Origin: SZUA-35 sp963781035
GTDB taxonomy: Bacteria > Actinomycetota > Acidimicrobiia > Acidimicrobiales > SZUA-35
Length of the DNA stretch: 64,000 bases
Direction of reading: 5' to 3'
NCBI GenBank assembly: GCA_963781035.1
Contig: CAWAEN010000009.1
Span: 248,001 to 312,000 of the forward strand
Shown here piece by piece: positions 39,272-48,498 of the stretch. Under the pieces are notes generated by a model. That model searched no databases. It saw only the letters and a program-made list of their open reading frames with translations, and had not been told where the DNA came from. Both the position numbers and the translations under genes were made by a program. The stretch's first letter is position 1. Each line of letters starts with the position of its first letter.

Positions 39272-40342
39272 TCATGCCGATGGAATCACGATCGTGCCGT
39301 CGACCAGCTCATAAGCCGGTCGGGCCACACGTTCGGTGAACTGATTCGATCCCACGTACACCCCGAACTCGCCACCTTCGGCCTCGCTGCCGAAGCACAC
39401 GAATCCGCCAAAGCTGTCACCCTGGCCGATCGAGGTTGGAAAAGCCAGGATCGAATCCGGACACCGGACGCTCTCGATCTGGTCTGTTGGCGTCACCACG
39501 AAGAACTCGACAGTGCTGAGAGGGCCTTTCGGCTGGCCAATTCGCAGCAACGGGATGGCCAACACCCCTTCGTTGCTCGCCTGCTCCCACCCGGCCAGCA
39601 CGTCATCGGTGAGATGGTCTCGACCGACAACGGCCATGTCGACGCTGGCCGCTCGGAACGGTTCGTTCACCACGACTCCGCCGCCGCGTTCGGTCGCTTC
39701 CTCCTGCACGAGGGCGTAGTCGAACGGGTCGGCGAGAAACCCACTCTGGGCCTCTGCAGAAGTCACCACGTCGAGCCGCCAGCCCGGCCCCATGAACACG
39801 AACACCGCAGCGAACGCTCCGACGATGACCCCAGGAAGGCCGGCGAGGAGGTCGGTCCCGGCGAAGCGTCCCATCGTCCAACGTCCATCCCGGCGTCGCG
39901 CCTCGTAAGCCCACACCAGGCACCCCCACGCGATGAGAGCCGCAGCGGCGGCGACGGCGAACAACGCCGACGGTTGCGTCCACTCGTCATCCTCGCCACC
40001 CAGTCCGATCACTCGACCCGTGATCGTCGACGTCGTCACCGAGACAGCACCGGTTTCACCCCGAGTTGCGTCGAACGGGCCCTCACCCACGACGAGCCAC
40101 GTCGTGCCGTCGTCGCGCTCCCCGATCACCGTGTAGATCGGGTAGACGCCGGGTTGGCACGTCAGGGCTCGGTTCCGAGTGCAGGTCACGACCCGTTCTG
40201 CTTCGACACGGTCGAGGAGTCGTCCGGTCGCCTCATCGTTCGGACCGAGCGCCTCGATGAGACTGAAGGCCGTGAAGACCACCAAACAGGCAGTGACCGC
40301 ACACACGACAACGAGATAGCTGATCCGCAGCAGCCGTTTCAT
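39272..40342 (-). CDS. Membrane protein of unknown function
   Basis: Intact 356-residue protein I do not recognise. One membrane helix near residues 5-30 is followed by an extracytoplasmic stretch with a Cys pair (VTCTRNRALTCQPG); a second helix (LFAVAAAAALIAWGCLVWAY) and third (LLAGLPGVIVGAFAAVFVFMG) precede a soluble C-terminal part with ESVRCPDSILAF and GGFVCFGSE. GGAGG lies 5 bp before ATG 40342. It stands alone between the acyl-CoA ligase and PEP carboxykinase genes. No catalytic motif is visible. Confidence 0.75.
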   Translation of the reverse strand: MKRLLRISYLVVVCAVTACLVVFTAFSLIEALGPNDEATGRLLDRVEAERVVTCTRNRALTCQPGVYPIYTVIGERDDGTTWLVVGEGPFDATRGETGAVSVTTSTITGRVIGLGGEDDEWTQPSALFAVAAAAALIAWGCLVWAYEARRRDGRWTMGRFAGTDLLAGLPGVIVGAFAAVFVFMGPGWRLDVVTSAEAQSGFLADPFDYALVQEEATERGGGVVVNEPFRAASVDMAVVGRDHLTDDVLAGWEQASNEGVLAIPLLRIGQPKGPLSTVEFFVVTPTDQIESVRCPDSILAFPTSIGQGDSFGGFVCFGSEAEGGEFGVYVGSNQFTERVARPAYELVDGTIVIPSA

Positions 40343-40500
40343 GTTCCCTCCAACCCAGTGACCGACCCGACAGTCCTACACCGAGCCTCACGCAGGCGTC
40401 CACACGGCACCACTCGTTCGCCGGGGACGTTCGTCCCTTCTGTTTCGGATCTTTTCGGGGCACGATGGGGCTTCGCCTGCCCATCGAGGAGTGACACCGA

Positions 40501-42364
40501 ATGACCACGATCGAGACATCCGCCCCAGCGAGCGTCCGACACGAAGGAGTTGTCAAGTGGGTCGACGAGATGACCAGCCTGTGCGCCCCATCGTCGGTTG
40601 TCTGGTGTGATGGATCCGACGAGGAGTACACGCGCCTCTGCAACGCCCTGGTCGAGGCCGGCACATTCACCCGCCTGAACGAGGAACTCCGACCCAACAG
40701 CTTCCTCGCTCGCTCCGATCCCAGTGATGTCGCCAGGGTCGAGGATCGCACGTTCATCTGCAGCCGAAGCCCCGGCGATGCCGGCCCGACCAACAACTGG
40801 ATGGACCCCACCGAGATGCACGCCGAGCTCGACGAGCTCTTCGACGGCTGCATGCGGGGCCGCACGATGTATGTCATCCCGTTCAGCATGGGTCCGCTCG
40901 GATCCGAGCTGGCCCAGATCGGTGTCGAGATCACCGACTCCCCATACGTCGTGGTCAACATGAAGATCATGACTCGCATGGGCGCATCCGTCTGGGACGT
41001 CTCTGGGTGAAGATGGCTCCTTCGTGCCGTGTATGCACACCGTCGGCATGCCCCTCGCCGAGGGCCAGGCCGACGTCGAGTGGCCGTGCAACCCCGACGT
41101 CAAGTACATCGTCCACTTCCCAGAGGAGCGGGCGATCTGGAGCTATGGCAGCGGCTACGGCGGCAATGCGCTGCTGGGCAAGAAGTGCCTGGCACTCCGG
41201 ATCGCGTCGACGATGGCACGCGACGAAGGTTGGCTCGCAGAGCACATGCTGATCATGGGCGTCACCGAACCGAGCGGACGCAAGACCTACGTTGCCGCTG
41301 CGTTCCCGAGCGCCTGCGGCAAGACCAACTTCGCCATGATCGAGCCACCGACCGCCTTCGCCGAGGAGGGCTGGAAGGTCACCACCGTCGGTGACGACAT
41401 CGCCTGGATCAAGCCTGCCCCGGACGGCCGAGTGCTCGCCATCAATCCCGAAGCCGGATACTTCGGCGTTGCCCCCGGTACGTCGATGGCCACCAACCCA
41501 TCGGCGATGCGCACCGTTCGATCCGACACGATCTTCACGAACGTGGCGTTGACAGACGAAGGAGACATCTGGTGGGAGGGTTTCGACGGTGACGTCCCCG
41601 ATCACCTCATCGACTGGCAGGGCAACGACTGGACCCCCGCCGACGACCGCCCCGCAGCCCATCCGAACGCCAGATTCACCGCACCGTCCAGCCTGAACCC
41701 GGTGATCGACGAGGCCTGGGACGATCCGGCCGGCGTCCCGATCAACGCCTTCGTCTTCGGCGGCCGCCGTTCCGGCACGATGCCGCTCGTGGTCCAGGGC
41801 TTCAACTGGGCCTACGGCGTCTACATGGCTGCCACGATGGGTTCGGAGACCACGGCTGCCGCCTTCGGCGAGCAGGGCGTCGTCAGACGGGACCCGTTCG
41901 CCATGCGACCGTTCGCCGGCTACCACATGGGCGACTACTTCAACCACTGGCTGTCATTCGGTCGCAAGCTCCCCAACCCGCCACGCATCTTCGCCGTGAA
42001 CTGGTTCCGGCGGACCCCGGACGGCGGCTTCGCGTGGCCGGGATTCGGCGAGAACATGCGGGTGCTCGAATGGATCGTGAAGCGGTCGCACGGCGGCGCG
42101 ATGGGTATCGAGAGCCCTCTGGGTTGGATGCCCCGCTACAGCGACCTCGACTGGCGTGGACTCGAGGACTTCAGCGAAGCCGAGTTCAACGAGGCGATGT
42201 CGATCAACCGGTCGGATTGGGACACAGAGCTGCTCTCGCACGAGGAACTCTTCATTCGGTTGTTCGACCGACTTCCAAAGGAGATGCAGTCGATCAAACA
42301 GCTCATCTCGTCGGCCCTGTGGCGATCTCCCGACCACTGGGAAATGAACCCGGACCCCACGTGA
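40501..42364 (+). CDS. pckG: Phosphoenolpyruvate carboxykinase, GTP type (one frame break)
   Basis: About 620 residues, normal for GTP-PEPCK, which converts oxaloacetate and GTP to PEP, CO2 and GDP. The kinase-1a loop is FPSACGKTNFAM, the substrate region holds WSYGSGYGGNALLGKK, and FGGRRSGTMPLV and AVNWFRRTPDG complete the active site. One extra T near 41005 breaks the frame (GTCTCTGGG where GTCCTGGG is expected). GAGGAG precedes ATG 40501 by 9 bp. With PEP carboxylase in the same window, the cell has both directions of the PEP-oxaloacetate node. Confidence 0.95.
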
Positions 42365-42428
42365 TCCGGATTCCTTCTGTGACGCCGGGCACCGTCGGCC
42401 GTGGACCCATGACCCATACCATTCCCGC

Positions 42429-43064
42429 ATGAGTCCAAACGACCAGCCGAGCTTCTGGAAGTCGCCCATGACCTGGGTGATCGCCTTGATCATGGTGGCC
42501 GGTGTCGCCGGCGTCGCCCTGGCCGCGTCCACGCGGGACGGGGCGGACGACGGGGTGCCGCAGACAGCTCCGGCGGAGGCCATCGGTGTCGGCCTGCCGG
42601 CCCTTCCCGCAAACGGGGAGGACCCGGCGGTCGGCACTGCGGCCCCGGCGATCTCGGCTCAGACACTCGACGGCGATCGCGTGACGCTCGAGGCCGATGG
42701 CACCGCCAGGGTGCTCGGTTTCTTTGCCCACTGGTGTTCGCACTGCCAAGCCGAGTTGCCACGGACCGCCGAGTGGCTCAACGCCAACACGGTGCCGGAC
42801 GGCGTCGAAGTCGTGGCCATCTCCACCGCTGTCGATCCAGGCCGCGGCAACTACCCGCCCTCTGCGTGGTTCGCCGAGGAGGAGTGGCCGGCCACGGTCC
42901 TGCTCGACTCTGACGACGACAGCCTCTCCGTCGGCTTCGGGCTGACCGGATTCCCGTTCTGGGTCGTCGTCGACGCTGACGGAAACGTCGCAGGACGAGC
43001 CAGCGGAGAGATCGACGTTGCCGGATTCGAGGAACTGATCGCGCTTGCCCAGTCCGGCGCCTGA
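42429..43064 (+). CDS. Membrane-anchored TlpA-like thioredoxin
   Basis: Intact 211 residues: a membrane helix at 14-33, then a thioredoxin-fold domain of the AhpC/TSA-TlpA type with the redox pair Cys103-Ser-His-Cys106 in FFAHWCSHCQAEL and the cis-Pro in GFPFWVVVD. It faces outside and would reduce disulfides, for example in apocytochromes c or copper-site cysteines. It is the first gene of a run with cytochrome c, SCO and cupredoxin genes on the same strand, supporting an oxidase-maturation role. Confidence 0.87.
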   Translation: MSPNDQPSFWKSPMTWVIALIMVAGVAGVALAASTRDGADDGVPQTAPAEAIGVGLPALPANGEDPAVGTAAPAISAQTLDGDRVTLEADGTARVLGFFAHWCSHCQAELPRTAEWLNANTVPDGVEVVAISTAVDPGRGNYPPSAWFAEEEWPATVLLDSDDDSLSVGFGLTGFPFWVVVDADGNVAGRASGEIDVAGFEELIALAQSGA

Positions 43065-43119
43065 AAACCGTTCGGCCCCGCCGGGAACTCACTCGGCTGG
43101 TCGAACGACCTGCTTTGTC

Positions 43120-43533
43120 GTGACTGCCCGCACCGCCCTTCCGTCGCCGACTCCCGCCCGCCACGGTTTTGCTGCGAGCATGGCACCGCTGATCTTGGCA
43201 TTGCTCGTTGCCGCCTCGGGCTGCGGCAGCTCCGGCCCGACACTCTCGGCACCGGCCGAAGCCGGCAGCGACATCGCACGCACCAACGGCTGTCCGGCCT
43301 GCCATGGTCTCGACGGAGAGGGCAAGACCGGGCCGGCGTGGGTCGGACTCGCCGGAGCGGAGCGCCCACTCGATGACGGCACCACCGTCGTCGCCGACGC
43401 CGAGTATCTCCGTCGTTCGATCATCGAACCCGATGCCCAACAGGTCGCCGGATACACGATCAAGATGCCCGTCAACTCTCTCGACGAGGCCGATGTGGAC
43501 GCGATCGTCGCCTACATCCAGGAGCTGAAATGA
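43120..43533 (+). CDS. c-type cytochrome, membrane-attached
   Basis: Up to 137 residues from GTG 43120; ATG 43180 is an alternative start. A hydrophobic segment LILALLVAASGC ends in a lipobox-like Cys. The heme motif is CPACHG (CxxCH), and the axial Met is probably in IKMPVNSLD. The closest pattern is the cytochrome-c domain found fused to or beside cytochrome oxidase subunit II (GLDGEGKTGPAWVGL, YLRRSIIEPDAQ). Its stop overlaps the SCO start (ATGA), so the two are coupled. Function in electron delivery to an oxidase is inferred. Confidence 0.85.
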   Translation: MTARTALPSPTPARHGFAASMAPLILALLVAASGCGSSGPTLSAPAEAGSDIARTNGCPACHGLDGEGKTGPAWVGLAGAERPLDDGTTVVADAEYLRRSIIEPDAQQVAGYTIKMPVNSLDEADVDAIVAYIQELK

Positions 43534-44144
43534 TGTTGTCCCGAACCAGCCGACTCGTGGTGACGGCGGTGTCGCTGGCCGTGGCATTGACCGCCTGCGG
43601 AGAGAACGAGCCCACACCGTTCGCCGGCTACGAACGAACCCCTACTCCGGAAGTCGGTGACCAGGCATTGCCTGTCGTCGACGCCGACGGCAACGACGAG
43701 CCCTTCGCATTTCGGGCTGAAGACGGCGAGCTCCTACTCGTCTACTTCGGCTACACGTCGTGCCCGGACGTCTGCCCGACCACGTTGGCCGACACGCGGG
43801 CCGCCTTCGACGAGATCGGGGACGAGTCCGACTCGATCGACCTCGTCATGATCACGATCGATCCCACGGTCGACACTCCGGACGTCCTGGTTCCCTACGT
43901 CACGTCGTTCATTCCGTCTGCTCGGGCGGTCTGGACCGAAGACGACGATTCGCTCCGAAGTACCGCAACCGCCTTCGGCGCCGACTACGGAGCGATCGAC
44001 AACGAAGGCCAACGCGAGGTCTTCCACACCGGCTCGCTCTATGCGGTGGATGCCAACGGTCTCCTGCAGTTGACCTGGCCATTCGGGACCTCCATCGAGG
44101 ACCTCACCTCCGACCTGCGTCGATTGCTCGACGAGGTCGCATGA
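43530..44144 (+). CDS. SCO1/SenC family copper chaperone
   Basis: Intact 204 residues. Lipobox LTAC with Cys23; thioredoxin fold with the copper ligands Cys78-Pro-Asp-Val-Cys82 in FGYTSCPDVCPTT and His166 in VFHTGSLYAVD. SCO proteins deliver Cu to the CuA site of cytochrome oxidase subunit II. The start and stop overlap both neighbours (ATGA at each end), so cytochrome c, SCO and cupredoxin genes are translated as one coupled unit. Confidence 0.95.
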   Translation: MMLSRTSRLVVTAVSLAVALTACGENEPTPFAGYERTPTPEVGDQALPVVDADGNDEPFAFRAEDGELLLVYFGYTSCPDVCPTTLADTRAAFDEIGDESDSIDLVMITIDPTVDTPDVLVPYVTSFIPSARAVWTEDDDSLRSTATAFGADYGAIDNEGQREVFHTGSLYAVDANGLLQLTWPFGTSIEDLTSDLRRLLDEVA

Positions 44145-44533
44145 TGCGGTTCGGCCATCGCCGCAGCGGGGCGGTGAGGCTTGCCGGACCGTTGGTCGTC
44201 CTGCTGTTCGCTCTGTCGGGTTGTTCGGGCGCCGATTCCGAGATCGGTGTGACCGACGCACCCGAGGGTCCGGCCGACCACCAGTACGAGATCCCGGCCG
44301 GCTACGGCGAGCTCGTCGACGCCGGCGAGGGTTTCGACATCCTCCCGGCCGAGTTGCGGGTCGAGGTGGGTGACGTCATCGAGATCGTCAATCAGGACGA
44401 CCGCGGTCACCTGATCGGCTTCTTCTTCGTCGGGGCCAACGAGACAGTGCGCCACGAGTTCGTCTCGCCCGGCGTCTTCGAAGGGACCTGCACCGTGCAC
44501 TCGAGTGGTGAGATCTCGGTGATCGTCACATGA
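44141..44533 (+). CDS. Cupredoxin-like lipoprotein
   Basis: Intact 130 residues. Lipobox ALSGC with Cys28, then one cupredoxin domain. His90 (RGHLIGFFF), Cys117 and His120 (GTCTVHSSGE) match the three strong type-1 copper ligands, but no Met or Gln follows at the usual axial position after CxxH. It may bind copper transiently rather than as a classic blue electron carrier. ATG 44141 overlaps the SCO stop. Confidence 0.8.
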   Translation: MMRFGHRRSGAVRLAGPLVVLLFALSGCSGADSEIGVTDAPEGPADHQYEIPAGYGELVDAGEGFDILPAELRVEVGDVIEIVNQDDRGHLIGFFFVGANETVRHEFVSPGVFEGTCTVHSSGEISVIVT

Positions 44534-44543
44534 GGACCCTGGA

Positions 44544-45591
44544 GTGAACCGACGGGTTCGACCGCGAACGTCACTACGAACGATGCTCGTGGCCGGGTGC
44601 CTGCTCCTCGGGGTGGCGCATGACGCAGGAGCAGATCCTGCCGGTCCGACCGACTACGAAACCGAGATCACCGGCGTCGACCCCGAGATCGCGTTCCTCG
44701 AGCTCGAAGTCATCGGTGGCGACAGCTTCCTCCAGCTGACTTCGGTAGGCGGCCACACGATCGATGTCGTCGGCTACCGGGGTGAGCCCTATCTGCGATT
44801 CGAGCCAGACGGCAGCGTGCTCCAGAACGAACGCTCACCCAGTCGGTGGCTCAACGACGATCGGTTCGGCGATGCCGAACTCCCCGCCATCGCCGACCAC
44901 GAGGCCGACCCGGAGTGGGTGGAGGTCGCCGACGACGGCCGGTTCGCCTGGCACGACCATCGAGCCCACTGGATGAACACCTCGCCGCCACCCGGGGCAG
45001 TCCCCGGGGACGTGATTCTCGAGGCGGTCGTACCTCTGATTTTCGACGGGGAGAACGTCGCCGTGTCGGTGCGGTCGACGATGTTGGCGAGGCCGTCGGT
45101 CGTTCCGGCGCTGATCGCGGCGATCCTGGCCGCCGCTGCCGTGCTGGCCGCCGGACGGAAACGCCGGATGACGGCACTGTTGCTCGCCGTGTCCCTCGCT
45201 GCAGCTGCTGCGGGGCTCGTCGCCTACCGGTCCGTTCCACCGGAGACCGGACCGACCTTGCTGTTGTGGGCTCTGCCGGCGGTTGCCGCCCTCAGCGCAA
45301 CGGCCGCCGCCGTCGTCGGCAGCGCCGATCCGAAGCGAGCGCTCCTGGCGTCGGGGCTGCAGCTGACAGCGGCTGTGGAGCTGGTGGTGTGGGCGATGGT
45401 CCAGACGCGACGCACTGCGCCGTGCTCTGATCCCGTCTGACCTGTCACCGGCGCTCGACCGCGCGATCGTCGCGGTTGCCGGATCTGCGGGAGCGGTGGC
45501 CACCGTGATGGCCACCGCCGCCCTCGTCTCCATCATCAGCGGCCCGTCGCCGGGGAAGCCTGAAAGCGCCGTTGATCAGGGAGCAGCGTGA
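44544..45591 (+). CDS. Exported membrane protein with His/Met motif in the copper island (one frame break)
   Basis: About 348 residues, family not firmly recognised. A signal peptide (TMLVAGCLLLGVAHDAGA) is followed by an extracytoplasmic domain of about 150 residues containing FAWHDHRAHWMN, a His-x-His-xxx-His-xx-Met arrangement that could bind copper, then about five membrane helices. Similar proteins occur beside copper chaperones in actinobacteria. It starts GTG 44544, 10 bp after the cupredoxin. One frame break near 45415 precedes the last helices; the restored end is SAVDQGAA, stop at 45589-45591. Confidence 0.7.
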
Positions 45592-45607
45592 TCAGGGAGC
45601 CTGATCA
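45589..45607. terminator. Hairpin containing both convergent stop codons
   Basis: TGATCAGG (45589-45596) and CCTGATCA (45600-45607) form a perfect 8-bp stem with a GAG loop. The forward stop (45589-45591) and the reverse stop (45594-45592) both lie in the left arm. It sits exactly at the convergent junction of the copper genes and may terminate both transcripts. Confidence 0.45.
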
Positions 45608-46182
45608 CGGACCTCGATCGGCACGACGATCTCGTCACCGGTGGCGGTGACCAACACCAGGTCGAAGGTCTCTCCGAGCTCGAGCGGGTCGGGTAGGTCG
45701 AGCAGCATCACGTGGAAACCGCCGGGTTCGAGCGAGACCGAGCCGCCCGCGGGTACGTCGATGGAGCTGACCTGCTGCATGGTCATGGCCTGGTCCATCG
45801 GCTCGTCCATGGGCTCCTCTGCGATCGCATCACCCTCCATGGCTTCGTCATCCATGGCATCGTCATCCATCGAGTCACCGTGCGAGCCATCGACGGGGAC
45901 AGTCTCGTGCAGTTCCACGACACCGGCGACCTCGGCCGGCACCGAGACCGACACGATGCTGATGGCCTCGTCAGACTCGATCGTCATGTAGGCGGCTCCG
46001 GCCTCGGCCATCGTCGGGCTCGTGCGAGCCCAAGCGCCGGAGACCTGCACTCCCCCGGCGTCGTCTCCGCCGCACCCAGCGGCAACCAATGCGGCGGCGA
46101 TGGCCACCGCCCCGAGGGTCATGCGTCTGCGATTGTTCGTGCTCATGGGTATGCCGCTGCTCATCTGGATGCCGCTGCTCAT
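45592..46182 (-). CDS. PCu(A)C-type copper chaperone lipoprotein with Met/Asp-rich insertion
   Basis: 196 residues. Lipobox AAGC with Cys37, then a PCuAC domain (VSGAWARTSPTMAEAGAAYM). Copper ligands expected for the family are present: His92 in ELHET, Met133/135 in QAMTMQ, and His157-x-Met159 in GFHVML. Between them, residues 99-133 form an insertion rich in Met, Asp and Glu not normal for the family. It passes Cu(I) to SCO or directly to CuA. ATG 46182 has GAGAGG 8 bp upstream and lies in an 18-bp duplicated segment. Divergent from nothing; upstream on the same strand is the ECF sigma gene. Confidence 0.88.
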   Translation of the reverse strand: MSSGIQMSSGIPMSTNNRRRMTLGAVAIAAALVAAGCGGDDAGGVQVSGAWARTSPTMAEAGAAYMTIESDEAISIVSVSVPAEVAGVVELHETVPVDGSHGDSMDDDAMDDEAMEGDAIAEEPMDEPMDQAMTMQQVSSIDVPAGGSVSLEPGGFHVMLLDLPDPLELGETFDLVLVTATGDEIVVPIEVRDQAP

Positions 46183-46188
46183 CTGGAT
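46153..46188 (-). repeat. 18-bp tandem duplication at the chaperone start
   Basis: Two perfect 18-bp copies (46153-46170, 46171-46188) encode a repeated MSSGI at the N-terminus of the PCuAC chaperone, each carrying an in-frame ATG; a third ATG follows shortly downstream. The duplication leaves the start site ambiguous and may alter initiation. Confidence 0.8.
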
Positions 46189-46297
46189 ACCTCTCTGGCG
46201 ACGCTCACGCGTCGAAGTCGTTGACGGGTTCACCCCAACAAAGGTCGTCGCTGCCAATCGATCGGTTCCCGGCAGCCTCCGATTTCGACGAGCTGTT

Positions 46298-46831
46298 TCA
46301 GCCGACGTCTGCCGAGCCGCCCTCATCACGATCGAGGAGGTCGATCAGATCGTCCTTGGCCCGCGCCACCCGGGAGCGGACCGTACCGATCGGGCAGTCC
46401 AGGATCTGGGCCGTTTCGGCGTAGGAGCAGCCCGTGATCTGGGTGAGGACAAACGCCTCTCGCCGATCCTGCGACAGCCCACGGAGCAGATCCTCGACCA
46501 CCAGCGTGTCGGCATCGAACGCTCCGAGTTCCGGGAGTTCCTGACTGTCGGACCAGCGCCGTCGCCGACGGCGCCGACGGATCTCGTCCGCGCACGTGTT
46601 GCGGGCGATGGTCAGCAACCAGCTCCTGGCCGATCCGTCGTGGCGAAAGCGGCCGACAGATCGCAGCGCCCGTTCGTAGACCTGTTGCACCAGGTCGTCG
46701 GCGGAATCGGCATCGCCCAGATATCGGCAGAGACCACGAACATCGCCGATGGTCTCGGCGATGAAGGCTTCGAGAGCGTAGGAATTCCCGTCCCGGGCAT
46801 CCAGCAGCAGTTGGGTCAGACGATCCACCAT
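46298..46831 (-). CDS. ECF RNA polymerase sigma factor
   Basis: Intact 177 residues. Region 2 contains CRYLGDADSADDLVQQVYER and FRHDGSARSWLLTIARN followed by an Arg run (EIRRRRRRRRW); region 4 is GLSQDRREAFVLTQI then SYAETAQILDCPIGTVRSR, the -35-binding helix-turn-helix. ATG 46831 is chosen as the start of the conserved region. The gene is divergent from a zf-HC2 membrane protein, its probable anti-sigma, and directly upstream of the copper chaperone. Control of the copper island is a reasonable inference. Confidence 0.93.
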   Translation of the reverse strand: MVDRLTQLLLDARDGNSYALEAFIAETIGDVRGLCRYLGDADSADDLVQQVYERALRSVGRFRHDGSARSWLLTIARNTCADEIRRRRRRRRWSDSQELPELGAFDADTLVVEDLLRGLSQDRREAFVLTQITGCSYAETAQILDCPIGTVRSRVARAKDDLIDLLDRDEGGSADVG

Positions 46832-46886
46832 GACGATTCTGCCAGTCTCGGGAACCGAACGGCACGCCCAGGCGACCACGTGTCAC

Positions 46887-47554
46887 ATGACCGAAGACAA
46901 TCGAACGCCACGGTTCCCCGGAGACTGCGGCGCTGCCCGGGAAGTGTTGTCGGCGCGCATCGACGGCGAAGCGCCGCCGACCCGGCATCGGACACCAGGG
47001 CCGATCTGCATCTGCGTGGCTGCGCCGCATGCCAGGCCTGGGAACAGCGGGCGTGGGACCTGCGACGGACGACCCGAGTCCGGCTGGCCGACCCCGACTC
47101 CGGGGCCGATCATGACACGGCTGCCGACATGATGACGCGGATGTCGGTACCCGATTTCGGCCGCAACGAGTGGGTCCGCTTCCTCCTCGGCATCGTCGGC
47201 GGCGCGCTGGTGATGCTCCACACACCCCAGCTCCTCGGTCTCGGAACCAGCGCCAACCACGACGCCAGGCACCTGGGCGCCTTCGGCGTCTCTCTCGGGC
47301 TCGGCCTCCTGTGGGCAGCCGTTCGACCGGAACGAGCGATCGGGCTGATCCCGGTCGCCGCCGCGCTGGCCGGCACGATGGTCGTGACCTCGATCGTCGA
47401 CCTGGCCGCCGGGCGGGCAACAATGCTCGGCGAGTCGACCCACACCCTCGAAGTCGTCGGCCTCGGCCTCGTCTGGTGGCTGTCCGGCGGCCGCCGTCGT
47501 ATGGCCAACCGTTTCTCCCATGGCCGGCGTTCGGTCCCGATCCGTTCGGTCTGA
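46887..47554 (+). CDS. zf-HC2 membrane protein, probable anti-sigma factor (one frame break)
   Basis: About 222 residues. The N-terminal zinc finger of the anti-sigma type (CGAAREVLSARIDGEAP, then HLRGCAACQ giving His-x3-Cys-x2-Cys) is followed by about five membrane helices (RFLLGIVGGALVMLHTPQLL, GVSLGLGLLWAAV, AGTMVVTSIVDLAAG). The frame changes near 46980, between the two halves of the finger. ATG 46887 is 55 bp from the divergent sigma gene. Related proteins accompany ECF sigmas and copper genes in actinobacteria. Direct binding to this sigma is inferred. Confidence 0.8.
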
Positions 47555-47638
47555 CGAGCGTGGCCAGTGGCTGACCCCACGAGGTTTTGGGGGATCGCCC
47601 TCATGGGCCCCGGTCATCGATGACCCGATCATGAAGGC

Positions 47639-48498
47639 ATGCTCGACGCTGTCCTCCGATCTACCTCCGATCTCGCTGCCGATGTGCTCACGTGGATCAC
47701 CGCCAACGCCGTGACGATGCTCTTCGTCTCCGTGATCACCGCAGTGGTCACCGAGATGGTCGTCCGCCTCCTCCGCCGACGCTCGATCGACGTTCTGGCG
47801 TCGACGACGTCGATTGCCGCCGGCATCGCGTACATCACGGCCAAGGGCATCGTGTCCAAGCTGCTGGTGTTCGGGCTGGCGATGTACATCTACGACCACC
47901 ACCGGATCTTCGACCCCAGCCCGACCAATGTCCTCGTGTGGCTGGCCGTCTTCCTCTGCCGAGACTTCATCTACTACTGGATCCACCGGGCCGAGCACCG
48001 GGTGAAGGTCCTGTGGGCGTCGCACATGGTGCACCACTCATCCGAGGAGTTCTCCTTCACCACCGCGGTGCGGATGCCGTGGATGGAAGCGCTCTACAAG
48101 CCGGCGCTCTCGTTGTGGGCTCCCCTGCTCGGCTTCCACCCGCGGCTTTCGCCGCCATGGGGGCGCTCGTGCTGGTCGCCGGCCAGTTCCAACACACCGA
48201 ATTCATGCGGCGACGCACCGTGCTCGATCAGGTCTTCGTCACCCCTTCGGCCCATCGCGTCCATCACGGATCGAATCCCGAGTACCTCGACAAGAACTTC
48301 GGTTCGATGCTGATCATCTGGGACCGGATGTTCGGGACCTACGAGCCGGAGGTGGCGGCGGTGACCTACGGCCTCGCGGGAACCACGACGGTCCGCTCAC
48401 CGCAGGAGGCGTTGGTGGGCGGATATCGAACGCTGGCCGGCGAGATCGCCCCGCTCGGGCCTCGGGCTTCGTTCCGCCACCTGCTTGCTCGCCCGTGA
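47639..48498 (+). CDS. Sterol desaturase / fatty acid hydroxylase family protein (one frame break)
   Basis: About 286 residues with four to five membrane helices and the diiron His boxes of the superfamily: HRAEHR, HMVHHSSEEFS and HRVHHGSNPEY, preceding KNFGSMLIIWDRMFGTY. It would hydroxylate or desaturate a lipid (sterol, fatty acid or carotenoid-like). The frame shifts near 48142, after LLGFHP, and the rest runs to the stop at 48496-48498. AAGG lies just before ATG 47639. Convergent with the UspA gene. Confidence 0.9.
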
